64,000 nucleotides of DNA from Phenylobacterium sp. CCH9-H3 (GCF_001557235.1 NZ_LSJI01000062.1:1-64000); one strand, 5' to 3'; counted from the first letter of the stretch, positions 24,749-34,360 are shown. Program-made: numbers and translations. The notes: generated by a model not told the origin, from the letters alone.

Positions 24749-25249
24749 ATGTCCCTCCAGCCCGACCGGCCCCCGCCGGAGCTCATCTTCGTCAACGAGA
24801 CCCCTGCGCACGGCGCAGAGGTCGAAGCCCTGCTGAACCGCGCCTTCGGGCCCGGCCGTTTCGCCAAGGTCTCGGAGCGCGTCCGCGAGTTCGCCACCTT
24901 CGCGCCGGAACTGTCCTTCTGCGCCCTTGAGGCCGACAAGGTCGTCGGCGTGGTGCGCATGTGGCGCGTCAGCGTCGGCGACCAGCCGGCGGTCTTCCTG
25001 GGTCCGCTGGCGGTCGAGGAGAGTGAGCGGCGCCATGGTCTGGGCGCCCAACTCGTCGAACGCGCCTGCGCGGCGACCCAGGCGGCGGGCGAGCCTGCGG
25101 TCCTGCTGGTGGGCGATCTCCCGTACTTCCAGCGCGTCGGCTTCGCGATCGCCCCGGATGTGATCCTGCCCGGCCCGGTGGACGCCCGGCGCGTCCTCGC
25201 CCGCAGCTTCGGCGACCTTGCGCTCAGCGGTCCGGTTCGGCCGCGCTGA
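24749..25249 (+). CDS. GNAT N-acetyltransferase, YhbS-like
   Basis: A 166-residue acetyl-CoA-dependent acyltransferase. The core is VVGVVRMWRV, FLGPLAVEESERRHGLGAQLVE (acetyl-CoA pyrophosphate loop in R-x-x-G-x-G/A form) and LVGDLPYFQRVGF, the last being the YhbS-type motif. The acceptor substrate is unknown; family members act on small amines, tRNA or proteins. It is transcribed divergently from the MFS gene. The leader carries a short 7-codon ORF noted separately. Confidence 0.85.
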   Translation: MSLQPDRPPPELIFVNETPAHGAEVEALLNRAFGPGRFAKVSERVREFATFAPELSFCALEADKVVGVVRMWRVSVGDQPAVFLGPLAVEESERRHGLGAQLVERACAATQAAGEPAVLLVGDLPYFQRVGFAIAPDVILPGPVDARRVLARSFGDLALSGPVRPR

Positions 25250-25305
25250 GCCCTTCCGCCCGCGTCGCGCTTGAGCCGACTCCGGCCGACGCCTACCTTC
25301 CGGCG

Positions 25306-25875
25306 ATGGCGGAGGTTTCTTCCCAGTCCGGTCTCGACGGCATAGCGGCGGCGGCCAAGCAGGCGCCGGGCCGCGGTCTGCCGCCCGTACATCTGTGGAA
25401 TCCCGCCCACTGCGGCGAGATCGACATCGTCATCAAGCGCGACGGGCGCTGGCTGCACGAGGGCGCCCAGATCAACCGCGAGGCGCTGGTGCGGCTGTTC
25501 TCCACAGTCCTGCGCAAGGACCCCGACGGCTTCCACCTGGTCACGCCGGTCGAGAAGATGCGCATCGAAGTGGAGGACGCGCCCTTCATCGCCGTCCGGG
25601 TCGATCGGGAGGGGGAGGCGCTGCGCTTCGTCACCAACGTCGGCGACGAGGTGGAGGCCGGTCCCGAGCACGCCCTGCGCGTCGAGCTGGGCGAGGACGG
25701 TGAGCCGCGGCCCTACCTTCACGTCCGCCGGGGGCTGGAGGCGCTGGTCGCCCGGCCGGTCTTCTACGAACTGGTCGAGATGGCCGAGGAGCGGGAGACG
25801 CCGGAGGGGCGGATGCTGGGTGTCGTCTCGAACGGCGCGTGGTTCCCGCTGGGACCCGCCGAGGCGCAGACGTGA
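25306..25875 (+). CDS. DUF1285-domain protein
   Basis: A 189-residue soluble protein. The conserved core is PPVHLWNPAHCGEIDIVIKR, then WLHEGAQINREALVRLFSTV, then GFHLVTPVEKMRIEVEDAPF, which is the DUF1285 signature. The function of the family is not established. It opens a tightly packed operon: its stop overlaps the GTG start of the CoA diphosphatase gene by 4 bases. This gene order recurs across alphaproteobacteria. Confidence 0.9.
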   Translation: MAEVSSQSGLDGIAAAAKQAPGRGLPPVHLWNPAHCGEIDIVIKRDGRWLHEGAQINREALVRLFSTVLRKDPDGFHLVTPVEKMRIEVEDAPFIAVRVDREGEALRFVTNVGDEVEAGPEHALRVELGEDGEPRPYLHVRRGLEALVARPVFYELVEMAEERETPEGRMLGVVSNGAWFPLGPAEAQT

Positions 25876-26519
25876 ACCATCTTTCGCCGCGAGGGCTGCG
25901 CGACTGGATCGCCGAACATTTGGACCCGCTTCAGGACCACGCGGTGGAGGGCGGCCAGCGCCGCTCGGACTTCGACCTGACGCCCGGCGGCTGGGCTGAC
26001 GCCGCGGCCGGGCCGCTGAAGTCGGCCGCCGTCCTGATCGGCCTCGTCGAGCGCGAGGCCGGGGTCAACGTACTGCTCACCCGCCGCTCGGACACCCTGC
26101 GCAGCCATACCGGCCAGGTCGCCCTGCCCGGCGGGCGCCAGGATCCGGGCGAGCGACCGTGGGAGACCGCCCTGCGCGAGGCCCACGAGGAGGTGGGGCT
26201 GGCGCCGCATTTCGTGGACCTGATCGGGCTTTCCACCCCCTACCAGACCGGCAGCGGCTATCTGATCACACCGGCGGTCGGGTTCGTGCGGCCCGGCTTC
26301 ACGCTGCAGCCCAATCCCGACGAGGTGGCTGACATCTTCGAGACGCCGTTCGGCTTCCTGATGGACCCGTCGAACTACGAGGAGCGGGAGGGCCAGCTGC
26401 CGTCCGGCGAGAAGCGCCGCTTCTACGCGACGACCCACGAGGAGCGGTACATCTGGGGCGCGACGGCCGGCATCCTGCGCGCGCTCTACGAGCGACTCTA
26501 CGGGGCGTCGCTTGCTTAG
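25872..26519 (+). CDS. CoA pyrophosphatase (Nudix hydrolase)
   Basis: A 215-residue Nudix enzyme. The Nudix box is GGRQDPGERPWETALREAHEEVGL, given here in parts: GG at its start, REAHEEVG at its metal-binding end. It is preceded by the NUDIX CoA motif LRSHTGQVALPGG (LLTxR..xxR...GxVxFPGG type). The family cleaves CoA to 3',5'-ADP and phosphopantetheine. The start is GTG 25872, inside the DUF1285 stop (GTGA); the upstream in-frame extension is shadow sequence. It overlaps the next gene by 8 bases. Confidence 0.92.
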   Translation: MNHLSPRGLRDWIAEHLDPLQDHAVEGGQRRSDFDLTPGGWADAAAGPLKSAAVLIGLVEREAGVNVLLTRRSDTLRSHTGQVALPGGRQDPGERPWETALREAHEEVGLAPHFVDLIGLSTPYQTGSGYLITPAVGFVRPGFTLQPNPDEVADIFETPFGFLMDPSNYEEREGQLPSGEKRRFYATTHEERYIWGATAGILRALYERLYGASLA

Positions 26520-26775
26520 CCTGGTGCTGAGCCGCGTGGCCCTGGCGGCCGTTCCGTTCCTGCTGTGGTTCCTGTGGGCGGCCTGGGCGCGTCGCACGGG
26601 CAGGCCCATGGGTTCGACGCCTTGGCCCTGGCTGATCGCGGTGGCCGGCGCGCTGATCGGCCTGTCCTTGATGGCGACCGCGGTCTTCCATAGGGACAAT
26701 CGCGCAGAGCGCTACGTGCCGGGCGAAGTCCGTCCGGACGGGCGCGTCACCGAAGGCCACTTCGAACCCAAATGA
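26512..26775 (+). CDS. Small membrane protein, DUF6111-like
   Basis: An 87-residue protein with two membrane segments (about 4-25 and 38-60) and a charged cytoplasmic or periplasmic tail ending YVPGEVRPDGRVTEGHFEPK. Position between the CoA diphosphatase and cca matches the DUF6111 family. The start is TTG 26512 (or GTG 26524), overlapping the upstream stop, and its own stop overlaps cca by 4 bases, so it is translationally coupled on both sides. Function unknown. Confidence 0.8.
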   Translation: MLSLVLSRVALAAVPFLLWFLWAAWARRTGRPMGSTPWPWLIAVAGALIGLSLMATAVFHRDNRAERYVPGEVRPDGRVTEGHFEPK

Positions 26776-28022
26776 CCGACAGCCTGGGCCAGCCCCGTTG
26801 GATGACCGCGCCGGCGACGGCGGCGGTCCTGGACGCTCTGGAGGCGGCCGGCGGGCCCGACTGCGCCCGCTTCGTGGGGGGATGTGTGCGCAACGCCCTG
26901 GTTGGCCGGCCGATCGACGACATCGACATCGCCACCCGGCTGACGCCGGAGCAGGTCACGGCGGCGCTCCAGACGGCGGGCATCCGCGCCCTGCCCACCG
27001 GCATCGAGCACGGGACCGTCACGGCCGTCTCGAACCACCTACCGCACGAGATCACCACCCTGCGTCGCGACGTCTCCACCGACGGCCGCCGCGCCACCGT
27101 GGCCTTCACCGACGACTGGCATGAGGACGCCGGGCGCCGCGACTTCACCCTGAACGCCCTCTACGCCCGCCGGGATGGCGGCATCTTCGACCCCACCGGG
27201 CATGGGGTGGCCGACACCCGCGCCGGACGCATCGTCTTCGTGGGCGAGCCCGAGCAGCGGCTGCGCGAGGATCACCTGCGCAACCTGCGCTTCTTCCGGT
27301 TCTACGCCTGGTTCGGAAAGGGGGCCGCCGATCCGGCCGCCGTTACGGCCTGCGCCGCCCTGAAGGACAGTATCGACAACCTGGCGGCCGAGCGGATCTC
27401 CAAGGAGCTGCTGAAGCTGCTGGCGGCCGACGACCCCCGGGCCTCGGTCCGGCTGATGGCCGAGACGGGGGTCCTGGAGGTCGTGCTCAAGCTGCCGGCC
27501 GACCTGGACCGCTTCGAGGCGCTCTGCGGCATCGAAGGCGACCAGCTGTTCGAGAACGATCCGGTCTTGCGTCTGGCCGCCCTGTTGCCGAACGACCAGA
27601 TGGCGGCCGCCCGGCTGGCCGAGCGCTTGCGGCTGTCGAACCCCGACCGCGACCGCATCGTGGCCGCCCTGTCGCCGATGCCGGTCCTCAAGAGCTGGAT
27701 GAGCCCGCGCGAGATCCGGCGGGAGGTCTATCGGGGCGGGCAGGGGACCTTCCGCGACCGCGCCAAGCTGGCCTGGGCGGCGGCCGCCCGCACGGCCACG
27801 ACCATGCAATGGCGCGGACTGATCGCGCTGGCCGACGGTTGGAGCCCGCCGACCCTGCCCCTGACCGGCGACGAGGTGATGAACGCCGGCGTGCCGAAGG
27901 GCCCGCTGGTCGGCCAGGTGATCCGCGAGGTCGAAGACTGGTGGGTCGACAACGACTTCCTCGACGACAAGCTGTCGATCATCGAGAAGCTCAAGGCCGT
28001 GGCCCAGGGCATGGTCTATTGA
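26772..28022 (+). CDS. cca: CCA tRNA nucleotidyltransferase
   Basis: A 416-residue class II nucleotidyltransferase/poly(A) polymerase family member that adds or repairs the tRNA 3' CCA end. The head domain has FVGGCVRNALVGRP and the metal-binding DDIDIA; note Asn in place of the usual Asp of GGxVRD. The RRDFTLNALY segment and the RNA-binding motif LREDHLRNLRFFRFYA follow. It overlaps the small membrane gene before (ATGA) and the amidotransferase after (TTGA). Confidence 0.92.
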   Translation: MTDSLGQPRWMTAPATAAVLDALEAAGGPDCARFVGGCVRNALVGRPIDDIDIATRLTPEQVTAALQTAGIRALPTGIEHGTVTAVSNHLPHEITTLRRDVSTDGRRATVAFTDDWHEDAGRRDFTLNALYARRDGGIFDPTGHGVADTRAGRIVFVGEPEQRLREDHLRNLRFFRFYAWFGKGAADPAAVTACAALKDSIDNLAAERISKELLKLLAADDPRASVRLMAETGVLEVVLKLPADLDRFEALCGIEGDQLFENDPVLRLAALLPNDQMAAARLAERLRLSNPDRDRIVAALSPMPVLKSWMSPREIRREVYRGGQGTFRDRAKLAWAAAARTATTMQWRGLIALADGWSPPTLPLTGDEVMNAGVPKGPLVGQVIREVEDWWVDNDFLDDKLSIIEKLKAVAQGMVY

Positions 28023-28714
28023 AGGTCGGCATTCTCAAAACCGGGCGGCCGCCTAAGCCGGCGATCCCGCAGTTCGGGACCTATCCCGACATGTTCATGC
28101 GTCTGCTGGGGCCGGACGCCTACGACTGGCGGGTCTATGCGGCGGACGAGGGCGAACTGCCATCCGCGCCGCAGGATTGCGCCGCCTACATCGTCACCGG
28201 CTCGGCGGCCGGGGTCTACGAGAGCGATCCGTGGATCGGCGAGCTGCTGGACTGGCTGCGCGCCGCCAAGGGCCGCACGAAGCTGGTCGGGATCTGCTTC
28301 GGGCACCAGGCCATGGCCCAGGCCTTCGGCGGCCAGGTGATCAAGTCGCCCAAGGGCTGGGCGATCGGCCAGCAGGACTACCACGTCCTCCGCGCCGAGC
28401 CCTGGATGGACGGCCCGCCCGCCATCCGCCTGCCGGGGTCCCACCAGGACCAGGTGGTCGAGCTGCCGCCCAACGCCGAGGTGATCGCCGCCAGCGCCTT
28501 CACGCCGCTGGGCGCCCTGGCGTGGCGCGACCAGCCGGCGATCTCGATGCAACTGCATCCCGAGTTCGAGCCGGCCTACGCCCGGGCCTTGATCGAGGCG
28601 CGGCGAGGCAAGGTCTATGGCGACGAAGAGGCCGACCGCGCCGTCGCCAGCTACGACGGCTCCGACGACCGCGCTCGTGTCGGCGCCTGGATCAACCGCT
28701 TCCTGCAGGGCTGA
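28019..28714 (+). CDS. Class I glutamine amidotransferase-like protein
   Basis: A 231-residue stand-alone GATase1 domain. The nucleophile elbow is GICFGHQAMAQAFGG, the oxyanion region is IVTGSAAGVYE, and the His of the triad is in SMQLHPEFE. No synthetase domain is attached or adjacent, so its acceptor is unknown; such proteins are often annotated as GMP synthase-like. The start is a TTG codon overlapping the cca stop, a rare but translationally coupled arrangement. A weak hairpin (28716-28736) follows. Confidence 0.88.
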   Translation: MKVGILKTGRPPKPAIPQFGTYPDMFMRLLGPDAYDWRVYAADEGELPSAPQDCAAYIVTGSAAGVYESDPWIGELLDWLRAAKGRTKLVGICFGHQAMAQAFGGQVIKSPKGWAIGQQDYHVLRAEPWMDGPPAIRLPGSHQDQVVELPPNAEVIAASAFTPLGALAWRDQPAISMQLHPEFEPAYARALIEARRGKVYGDEEADRAVASYDGSDDRARVGAWINRFLQG

Positions 28715-28739
28715 CCACTCGCCTCATTCGCGAGTGCGC

Positions 28740-28768
28740 TTGACGAAACCCATGTCTCCGATTGTATT
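28740..28768 (+). promoter_or_regulatory. Possible sigma-70 promoter of the PEPxxWA-CTERM gene
   Basis: TTGACG (28740-28745), 17-base spacer, TGTATT (28763-28768), about 37 bases before ATG 28806. Confidence 0.4.
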
Positions 28769-28805
28769 GACATGAATAATGTCATTTGTTGGGGCGGGGT
28801 TTCCA

Positions 28806-29480
28806 ATGCGGGTTTCGAACATGCTGGCCGGCGCCTTGGGCGCCGCGATTGTAGCCGGGTCGCCGGCCTCGGCGGCGGTGATGATGGCGACGTTCTACGG
28901 GTCCACGGACTTCGGCGGTTACGACTACGCGGGGCTGTTCGGGCCCCCCGACAGCAGCCTGGCCTACAAGTCGATGTCGGTGACCTTCGTCTACGACACC
29001 GCCCTCGGCGTCCGCGTGACGACGGCGGGCGAGGACATGGTGGTGCAGTCTGGCGGCCTGAACCCGATCCTCAGCGCCTCGATCACCATCGATGGCGTGA
29101 CCCTCGATCTCGACCTGGCCGACTACGGCTATGCCAGCTCGACCGACAACTATTGGACCTGGCTGTCAGCCCGCGGGACCAATCCCTCCAACTACGACAA
29201 CGAGTTGAGTGCGATGGTCATTGGCGCCGGCATGCCCGGCGACCTGGAGACGCCTTTCATGGCCTACAGCTATGGCGGCGGGTCCCTGCGGCTGTGGTCG
29301 CCCACCAACTTCGGCGAGGCCCTGGCCGAGACAGACTTCAACCTGGGCGGCGTCGAGGTGACCTATGTCGGCCCGTCCAGCCCCGGACCTGTGCCCGAGC
29401 CCACGACCTGGGCGCTGATGATCGTCGGCTTCGGCCTGGCCGGCGCCGCCCTGCGCGCTCGCCGGCTGGCGGCGCCTTAG
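28806..29480 (+). CDS. PEPxxWA-CTERM sorting domain protein
   Basis: A 224-residue exported protein. Signal peptide MRVSNMLAGALGAAIVAG...SA, a beta-rich middle with many Asp, Tyr and Ser residues, and a C-terminal sorting tail: PVPEPTTWALMIVGFGLAG, then a basic cluster RARR. This tail is the proteobacterial PEPxxWA form recognised by an exosortase, which would anchor or process the protein at the cell surface. No exosortase is in the window. ATG 28806 is preferred to 28779 because the signal peptide starts there. Confidence 0.85.
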   Translation: MRVSNMLAGALGAAIVAGSPASAAVMMATFYGSTDFGGYDYAGLFGPPDSSLAYKSMSVTFVYDTALGVRVTTAGEDMVVQSGGLNPILSASITIDGVTLDLDLADYGYASSTDNYWTWLSARGTNPSNYDNELSAMVIGAGMPGDLETPFMAYSYGGGSLRLWSPTNFGEALAETDFNLGGVEVTYVGPSSPGPVPEPTTWALMIVGFGLAGAALRARRLAAP

Positions 29481-30079
29481 ACGCCAAAGGTCATCCACAC
29501 CACGGACTTCGGCCCCACGCCCTCCAGCCGCCGCCAGCCATAGCGCGCGTAGAACCGCTGCGCCCGGTGATTGGCGGGTTGGCAGCCTAGGTGGGCGCGA
29601 CCCCCGACGGTTTCCAGCCACCGGTCCATCAACGCCCGGCCCACGCCTCGGCCCTGAAGCTGCGGCAGCAGATCGATGTGCAGGTGTGCCGGCGCGGCGT
29701 CGACGACGGGTTGCGGGACCGAAGGCGGATGGTGGATGTGGAAGGCGTCCCATTCGTCGCGCGTGCGGTCCGGCGGCGGCACGTCCGCGGTGTCGGCATA
29801 GCGGCTGCGCAGCGCCGGCCACCACGCCGCCTCGCAACGCGCCTCGAACGGGCGGGTGTCGGCGGTCCCGAGGATGTATCCCGCCACCGCGCCGCTATCG
29901 TCCTCGGCGACGAAGGCGAGGGCCGGCTCGAGGGCGGCGTAGGGCGCGGCGTAGATTTCACCGATGATCCGCGGATCCGAATAGAGGTGTGTGGCGTCGG
30001 CGCCATTGTCGCCCGTCTTCAGGCAGATCTCGTACAGTGCGGACAGGTCGTCCGGCCGATAGGGGCGGATGAGGCTCAT
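29477..30079 (-). CDS. GNAT N-acetyltransferase
   Basis: A 200-residue acetyltransferase. Motif A is LLPQLQGRGVGRALMDRWLE (acetyl-CoA loop Q-G-R-G-V-G) and motif B is CQPANHRAQRFYARYGW. The N-terminal half, with IRPYRPDDLSALYEICLKTG, resembles the O-GlcNAcase-associated GNAT subgroup. It overlaps the deacetylase gene by 4 bases (ATGA), so the pair is coupled; together they might remove and transfer acetyl groups on amino sugars. That pairing is inferred from position only. Confidence 0.85.
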   Translation of the reverse strand: MSLIRPYRPDDLSALYEICLKTGDNGADATHLYSDPRIIGEIYAAPYAALEPALAFVAEDDSGAVAGYILGTADTRPFEARCEAAWWPALRSRYADTADVPPPDRTRDEWDAFHIHHPPSVPQPVVDAAPAHLHIDLLPQLQGRGVGRALMDRWLETVGGRAHLGCQPANHRAQRFYARYGWRRLEGVGPKSVVWMTFGV

Positions 30080-30909
30080 TTCGCGCCGCGCTGCAGGTCG
30101 CGGAGCGGCGCAAAACTGATCAGGGTCGCGCCCGCCGCCGCGATCATCGCCGGCGTCTCCGGATCGGTCATGAGCGCCAGATCATCCACACGGATCTGCG
30201 GATGGTCGGGGTCGTAGGCGCGCAGTTCCGGGCCATCCTCCACCGGGTGGACATAGACCTCGGTCACCCCCGGCCGCAGCCGGGCGAGGATGTCGGCGAA
30301 CGCCGCCTTTGCCGGCCGGCCCCAGGTGGTGGTCAGATGATCGGGGAACACCAGGCCCCGGTCGGCGGCGAGGCTCCGACCCGGGAAACCCAGCTCCGCC
30401 TCCGCCCGCGACCCGAACATCCGCAGCGGCAGGTCGTATTCGGCGGCCAGGTCGACGAAGAGGCCGAAATAGCGCCGGTCGACCTGCATCGTGCCCATGT
30501 GCGCGTCCAGGTGGGTGACGTCGACACCCCAGGCCAGCGCCTGATCCACCTGCGCCCGGCATTCGGCGCGGACGGCATCGAGGTCCGCGGCGGCCCAGAC
30601 CGCCTGGGCGGTCGCGGGCATGTAGCCTTCGCTGTCGTGAAGGGAGGCGGTCCCGGTCAGGCTGCGCCAGCGGTAACCGGGGTATTCGCAGGTGAGGGTC
30701 AGATGAACGCCGATCCCGCCCTTGAACGACCGCAGGCCGTCCAGGGCCCAGGGGCAGGGGACCATCAGGGTCGCGCTGGTCGCGACGCCGGCGGCGTGGG
30801 CCGCGGCGGTCGCCCGATTGGCCGCGGCGCTGGAGCCCAGGTCGTCGCAGTTGACGATCAGCAGCTTGGCGTCGGGGCCGTACCCCAGACGTTCGGCGAG
30901 GGTCGGCAT
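30076..30909 (-). CDS. ChbG/HpnK-family carbohydrate deacetylase
   Basis: A 277-residue YdjC-type protein. The metal and catalytic motifs are visible: NCDDLG near residue 20, GVHLTLT, and THLDAHMGTM, with a further His in EVYVHPVEDG. Members deacetylate chitooligosaccharides or hopanoid glycosides. No hopanoid genes are adjacent, so the substrate is open. It starts 4 bases after hemF and overlaps the GNAT gene, forming a trmL-hemF-deacetylase-GNAT operon. Confidence 0.88.
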   Translation of the reverse strand: MPTLAERLGYGPDAKLLIVNCDDLGSSAAANRATAAAHAAGVATSATLMVPCPWALDGLRSFKGGIGVHLTLTCEYPGYRWRSLTGTASLHDSEGYMPATAQAVWAAADLDAVRAECRAQVDQALAWGVDVTHLDAHMGTMQVDRRYFGLFVDLAAEYDLPLRMFGSRAEAELGFPGRSLAADRGLVFPDHLTTTWGRPAKAAFADILARLRPGVTEVYVHPVEDGPELRAYDPDHPQIRVDDLALMTDPETPAMIAAAGATLISFAPLRDLQRGAK

Positions 30910-30913
30910 CCGC

Positions 30914-31792
30914 TCAGGTCCAGGCCACCAGGGGCGGCATAGAGGACAGGATGGTCTCGATGTTCCCGCCGGCCTTCAGCCCGAACATCGTGCCGCGGTC
31001 GTAGAGCAGGTTGAATTCCACGTAGCGGCCGCGGCGGACCAGCTGTTCCTGGCGCTCGGCCTCGCCCCACGGCTCGCTCATCCGATGGCGGACAATGCGG
31101 GGATAGACGTCCAGGAACGCCTCGCCGACCGCCCGGGTGAAGGCGAAATCCTTCTCGAAGTCGCCGGAATTGTGCCGGTCGTAGAAGATGCCGCCGACGC
31201 CGCGCGGCTCGTTGCGGTGCGGCAGGAAGAAGTACTCGTCGCACCAGGCCTTGTATTTCGGGTGCCACTCCGGATCGAACGGATCGCACGCCGCCTTCAT
31301 GGCGGCGTGGAACAGCACCGCATCGTCCGCGTCCTGGCTACGCTGCCCGTCCAGCACGGGCGTCAGGTCGGCGCCGCCGCCGAACCAGCTCTCGGCGGTC
31401 GACAGGAAGCGGGTGTTCATATGCACCGTCGGCACGCGCGGACTGCGCGGATGGACGATCAGGCTGATGCTGGCCGAGACGTAGGACGGGTCCTTGTCCG
31501 CCCCCGGCATCTGGGCCGCCATCTCGGGCGAGAACGTCGCCAGGGCGGCCGAGGTGTGGACCGCGGCCTTTTCGAACAGGCGGCCCTTGAAGAAGGCGCC
31601 GATCCCGCCGCCGACGCCGGTCTCGCGGGTCCAGGGCTTGAATTCGAAGCGGCTGGCGGGCTCCGGGTAGAGTTCGGGCGGGGCCTCGTCCTCCAGTCGC
31701 TCCAGCTCGGCGCAGATGCGCTGCTGGAGGCTTTCGAACCATTCCTTGGCGCGCGCGCGGCGCGTGAGGATCTCGGCAGGCAGGCTGGACAT
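30914..31792 (-). CDS. hemF: Oxygen-dependent coproporphyrinogen III oxidase
   Basis: A 292-residue aerobic haem-synthesis enzyme decarboxylating coproporphyrinogen III to protoporphyrinogen IX. Family blocks are all present: [61 protein letters not shown] and the C-terminal [18 protein letters not shown]. It follows trmL by 4 bases. Presence of this enzyme fits the aerobic respiratory chain encoded nearby (petABC). Confidence 0.95.
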   Translation of the reverse strand: MSSLPAEILTRRARAKEWFESLQQRICAELERLEDEAPPELYPEPASRFEFKPWTRETGVGGGIGAFFKGRLFEKAAVHTSAALATFSPEMAAQMPGADKDPSYVSASISLIVHPRSPRVPTVHMNTRFLSTAESWFGGGADLTPVLDGQRSQDADDAVLFHAAMKAACDPFDPEWHPKYKAWCDEYFFLPHRNEPRGVGGIFYDRHNSGDFEKDFAFTRAVGEAFLDVYPRIVRHRMSEPWGEAERQEQLVRRGRYVEFNLLYDRGTMFGLKAGGNIETILSSMPPLVAWT

Positions 31793-31796
31793 CGGG

Positions 31797-32267
31797 CTAG
31801 TCTGTTCGTTCGGCGATCGGAAAGGCGTTGATCTGCCTCAAGGCTTCGCCGAGCGCCAGCGTTGCGGCGGTCACGAGGTTCAGCGAGCGTGCGCCCGGCG
31901 CCAGCGGGATGAGCAGCCGTGCGTCGGCCACGGCATGCACGTCGTCGGGAACGCCGGCGCTTTCGCGGCCGAAGAGCAGCACGTCATCGGGCCGGAAGGC
32001 GAAGTCGTGGAAGGGCCTCGAGCCCCTGGTCGTGAACAGGACGAGGCGTCCAGACCGCGCCGGATCGCCGCGGAAGGCCTCCCAGCCGCTGTGCCGGCGC
32101 ACCTGTGCGATGGCCGCATAATCCATGGCCGCGCGGCGGATCGCGGCGTCGCTCAAGGGGAAGCCGCAGGGCTCTATGACGTCCAGCGGAACGCCTAGGC
32201 AGGCGGCCAGCCGGATGGCGGCGCCCAGGTTTTGCGGAATGTCCGGTTGAAAAAGGGCCAAACGCAT
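31797..32267 (-). CDS. trmL: tRNA (cytidine(34)-2'-O)-methyltransferase
   Basis: A 156-residue SPOUT methyltransferase. It opens [20 protein letters not shown] and ends in the trefoil-knot SAM-binding segment [20 protein letters not shown], with FGRESAGVP between. TrmL methylates the wobble ribose of tRNA-Leu isoacceptors. ATG 32267 is chosen since conserved sequence starts there. First gene of the trmL-hemF operon, transcribed divergently from petABC with about 205 bases between. Confidence 0.93.
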   Translation of the reverse strand: MRLALFQPDIPQNLGAAIRLAACLGVPLDVIEPCGFPLSDAAIRRAAMDYAAIAQVRRHSGWEAFRGDPARSGRLVLFTTRGSRPFHDFAFRPDDVLLFGRESAGVPDDVHAVADARLLIPLAPGARSLNLVTAATLALGEALRQINAFPIAERTD

Positions 32268-32472
32268 TCTAAGGCCTCTCGCCATCGGGCGTGGCCGGGG
32301 CGCAGGGGCACGAATCGCGGGTTGGCGGGCAGGTCGTTCGCATTCTTCCGTGTAACGTGCTCAGCCCCCGACCGCTCTCGGAACCGGTTCCTCCAGCACA
32401 CCTGGCGCGAGCCGCAAGCTTAAAGGTCCTCCGGCGCGTCGTGAGGGCCTCTATTCGAAGGGTAGCTTCAAG

Positions 32473-33027
32473 GTGGCCGACACCGTCGTGGGCGCAACTC
32501 CCGACCCGCACGCTCCGGGCGCAGACCCGAGCCGTCGCGACTTCATCCATATCGCCGCTGGCGCGGCCGCAGCCGGCGCCGCCGTGGCTGTCGTCTGGCC
32601 GCTGGTCGACCAGATGAACCCGGCTGGCGACACGCTGGCGCTCGCCTCGATCGAGTTCGACCTGACTAAGGTCGAGCCCGGCCAGCAGGTGGTCGTGAAG
32701 TGGCGCGGCAAGCCGCTGTTCGTGCGCAATCGCACGCCGGAGCAGATCGCCGCGGCCGTCAAGGATGACCACGCCGCCCTGCGCGATCCGCAGACGGACG
32801 AAGAGCGCCATAAGCCCGGCAAGGCTGAGTGGCTGGTCCTGGTCGGCACCTGCACGCACCTGGGCTGCGTGCCCACGGTCGGCGGCGGCGACTACGGCGG
32901 CTGGTTCTGCCCGTGCCACGGTTCGCACTACGACACCTCCGGCCGCATCCGTAAGGGTCCCGCGCCGAAGAACCTGGAAGTGCCGACCTACGCCTTCCTG
33001 TCCGACACCAAGATCAAGGTGGGCTGA
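32473..33027 (+). CDS. petA: Ubiquinol-cytochrome c reductase Rieske iron-sulfur subunit
   Basis: A 184-residue Rieske protein of the bc1 complex. Twin-arginine export motif SRRDFIHIA followed by one membrane anchor ([13 protein letters not shown]); cluster ligands in CTHLGC and CPCHGSH, with the disulfide cysteines in the same boxes. It sits in the inner membrane with the cluster facing the periplasm. The start is GTG 32473. First gene of petABC, with 5 bases to petB. Confidence 0.96.
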   Translation: MADTVVGATPDPHAPGADPSRRDFIHIAAGAAAAGAAVAVVWPLVDQMNPAGDTLALASIEFDLTKVEPGQQVVVKWRGKPLFVRNRTPEQIAAAVKDDHAALRDPQTDEERHKPGKAEWLVLVGTCTHLGCVPTVGGGDYGGWFCPCHGSHYDTSGRIRKGPAPKNLEVPTYAFLSDTKIKVG

Positions 33028-33032
33028 ACCCG

Positions 33033-34352
33033 ATGAGCGGACATTCCACCTACGAGCCGAAGACCGGCATCGAGCGCTGGCTCGACACCCGCCTGCCGAT
33101 CGTGCGCTTCGCGTATGACACGGCCATCAGCTTCCCGACCCCGAAGAACCTGAACTACTGGTGGACCTTCGGCGGCATCCTGGCGCTCATGCTGGGCATC
33201 CAGCTGGTCACGGGCATCGTCCTGGCCATGCACTACGTGCCGCACGTGGACTACGCCTTCGCCTCGGTCGAACGCATCATGCGCGACGTCAACTACGGTT
33301 GGCTGATCCGCTACATGCACGCCAACGGCGCCTCGATGTTCTTCCTGGCGGTCTACATCCACATGATCCGCAACCTCTACTACGGCTCCTACAAGGCGCC
33401 GCGCGAGGTGCTGTGGATCCTGGGCTGCCTGATCTACCTCGCCATGATGGCCACGGCCTTCATCGGCTACGTGCTGCCCTGGGGCCAGATGAGCTTCCAC
33501 GGCGCCGTGGTGATCACCAACCTGTTCGGCGCCCTGCCGATCATCGGCACGCCGATCACCACCTGGCTGTGGGGCGGCTTCGCGGTGGACAACCCGACGC
33601 TGAACCGGTTCTTCTCGCTGCACTACCTGCTGCCCTTCGTGATCGCGGGCCTCGTGGTCCTGCACATCTGGGCGCTGCACGTGCCGGGGAACAACAACCC
33701 GACCGGCGTCAACGTGAAGTCCGAGAACGACACCGTGCCCTTCCACCCGTACTACACGGTGAAGGACGGCTTCGCGATCGCGGTCTTCCTGCTGCTGTAC
33801 GCCAGCTTCGTGTTCTACAATCCGAACGTCCTGGGCCACGCCGACAACTACATCCCGGCCAACCCGCTGGTGACGCCCGCGCACATCGTGCCCGAATGGT
33901 ACTTCCTGCCGTTCTACGCGATCCTCCGCGCGGTGCCGGACAAGCTGGGCGGCGTGCTGCTGATGTTCGGCGCCATCGCCACCCTGTTCGTCCTGCCCTG
34001 GCTGGACACGTCCAAGGTGCGCTCCATGCGCTACCGCCCGCAGGCCAAGCTGTACTTCTGGATCTTCATCCTGGCGGCCCTGGTCCTCGGCTACTGCGGC
34101 GGCCAGCTGCCCGACGATCCGGTGATCGCCCAGCCCAGCGGCCTGATCCTGCTGGATGCGGACATCAACAGCTTCGTCTGGCTGAGCCGCGTGGCCACGC
34201 TCTACTTCTTCGCCTACTTCTGGATCATCCTCCCGGTGCTCGGCCTGACGGAAAAGCCGCTGCCGGTGCCGGAATCGATCTCGGAACCTGTCCTGTCGCA
34301 TCCCGCCACGACGCCTGCGGGCGCCACGGCGTCGCCTGAAAAGAGGGGCTGA
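33033..34352 (+). CDS. petB: Cytochrome b of the bc1 complex
   Basis: A 439-residue, eight-helix membrane subunit carrying two b haems. Characteristic segments include [20 protein letters not shown], the haem-ligand region [40 protein letters not shown] and the Qo-site [14 protein letters not shown] (PEWY). A proline- and threonine-rich tail of about 25 residues ([10 protein letters not shown]) follows the last helix. Transfers electrons from ubiquinol through the Q cycle. Confidence 0.97.
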   Translation: MSGHSTYEPKTGIERWLDTRLPIVRFAYDTAISFPTPKNLNYWWTFGGILALMLGIQLVTGIVLAMHYVPHVDYAFASVERIMRDVNYGWLIRYMHANGASMFFLAVYIHMIRNLYYGSYKAPREVLWILGCLIYLAMMATAFIGYVLPWGQMSFHGAVVITNLFGALPIIGTPITTWLWGGFAVDNPTLNRFFSLHYLLPFVIAGLVVLHIWALHVPGNNNPTGVNVKSENDTVPFHPYYTVKDGFAIAVFLLLYASFVFYNPNVLGHADNYIPANPLVTPAHIVPEWYFLPFYAILRAVPDKLGGVLLMFGAIATLFVLPWLDTSKVRSMRYRPQAKLYFWIFILAALVLGYCGGQLPDDPVIAQPSGLILLDADINSFVWLSRVATLYFFAYFWIILPVLGLTEKPLPVPESISEPVLSHPATTPAGATASPEKRG

Positions 34353-34360
34353 GCCTGAAG

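Noticed and set aside
28716..28736. CACTCGC / GCGAGTG hairpin after the amidotransferase gene
   Set aside because: Only 7 bp with no T-run; the next promoter follows directly.
32195..32401. Small minus-strand frame between trmL and petA
   Set aside because: Most of it overlaps trmL out of frame and the rest covers the divergent promoter region; no ribosome-binding site was seen.
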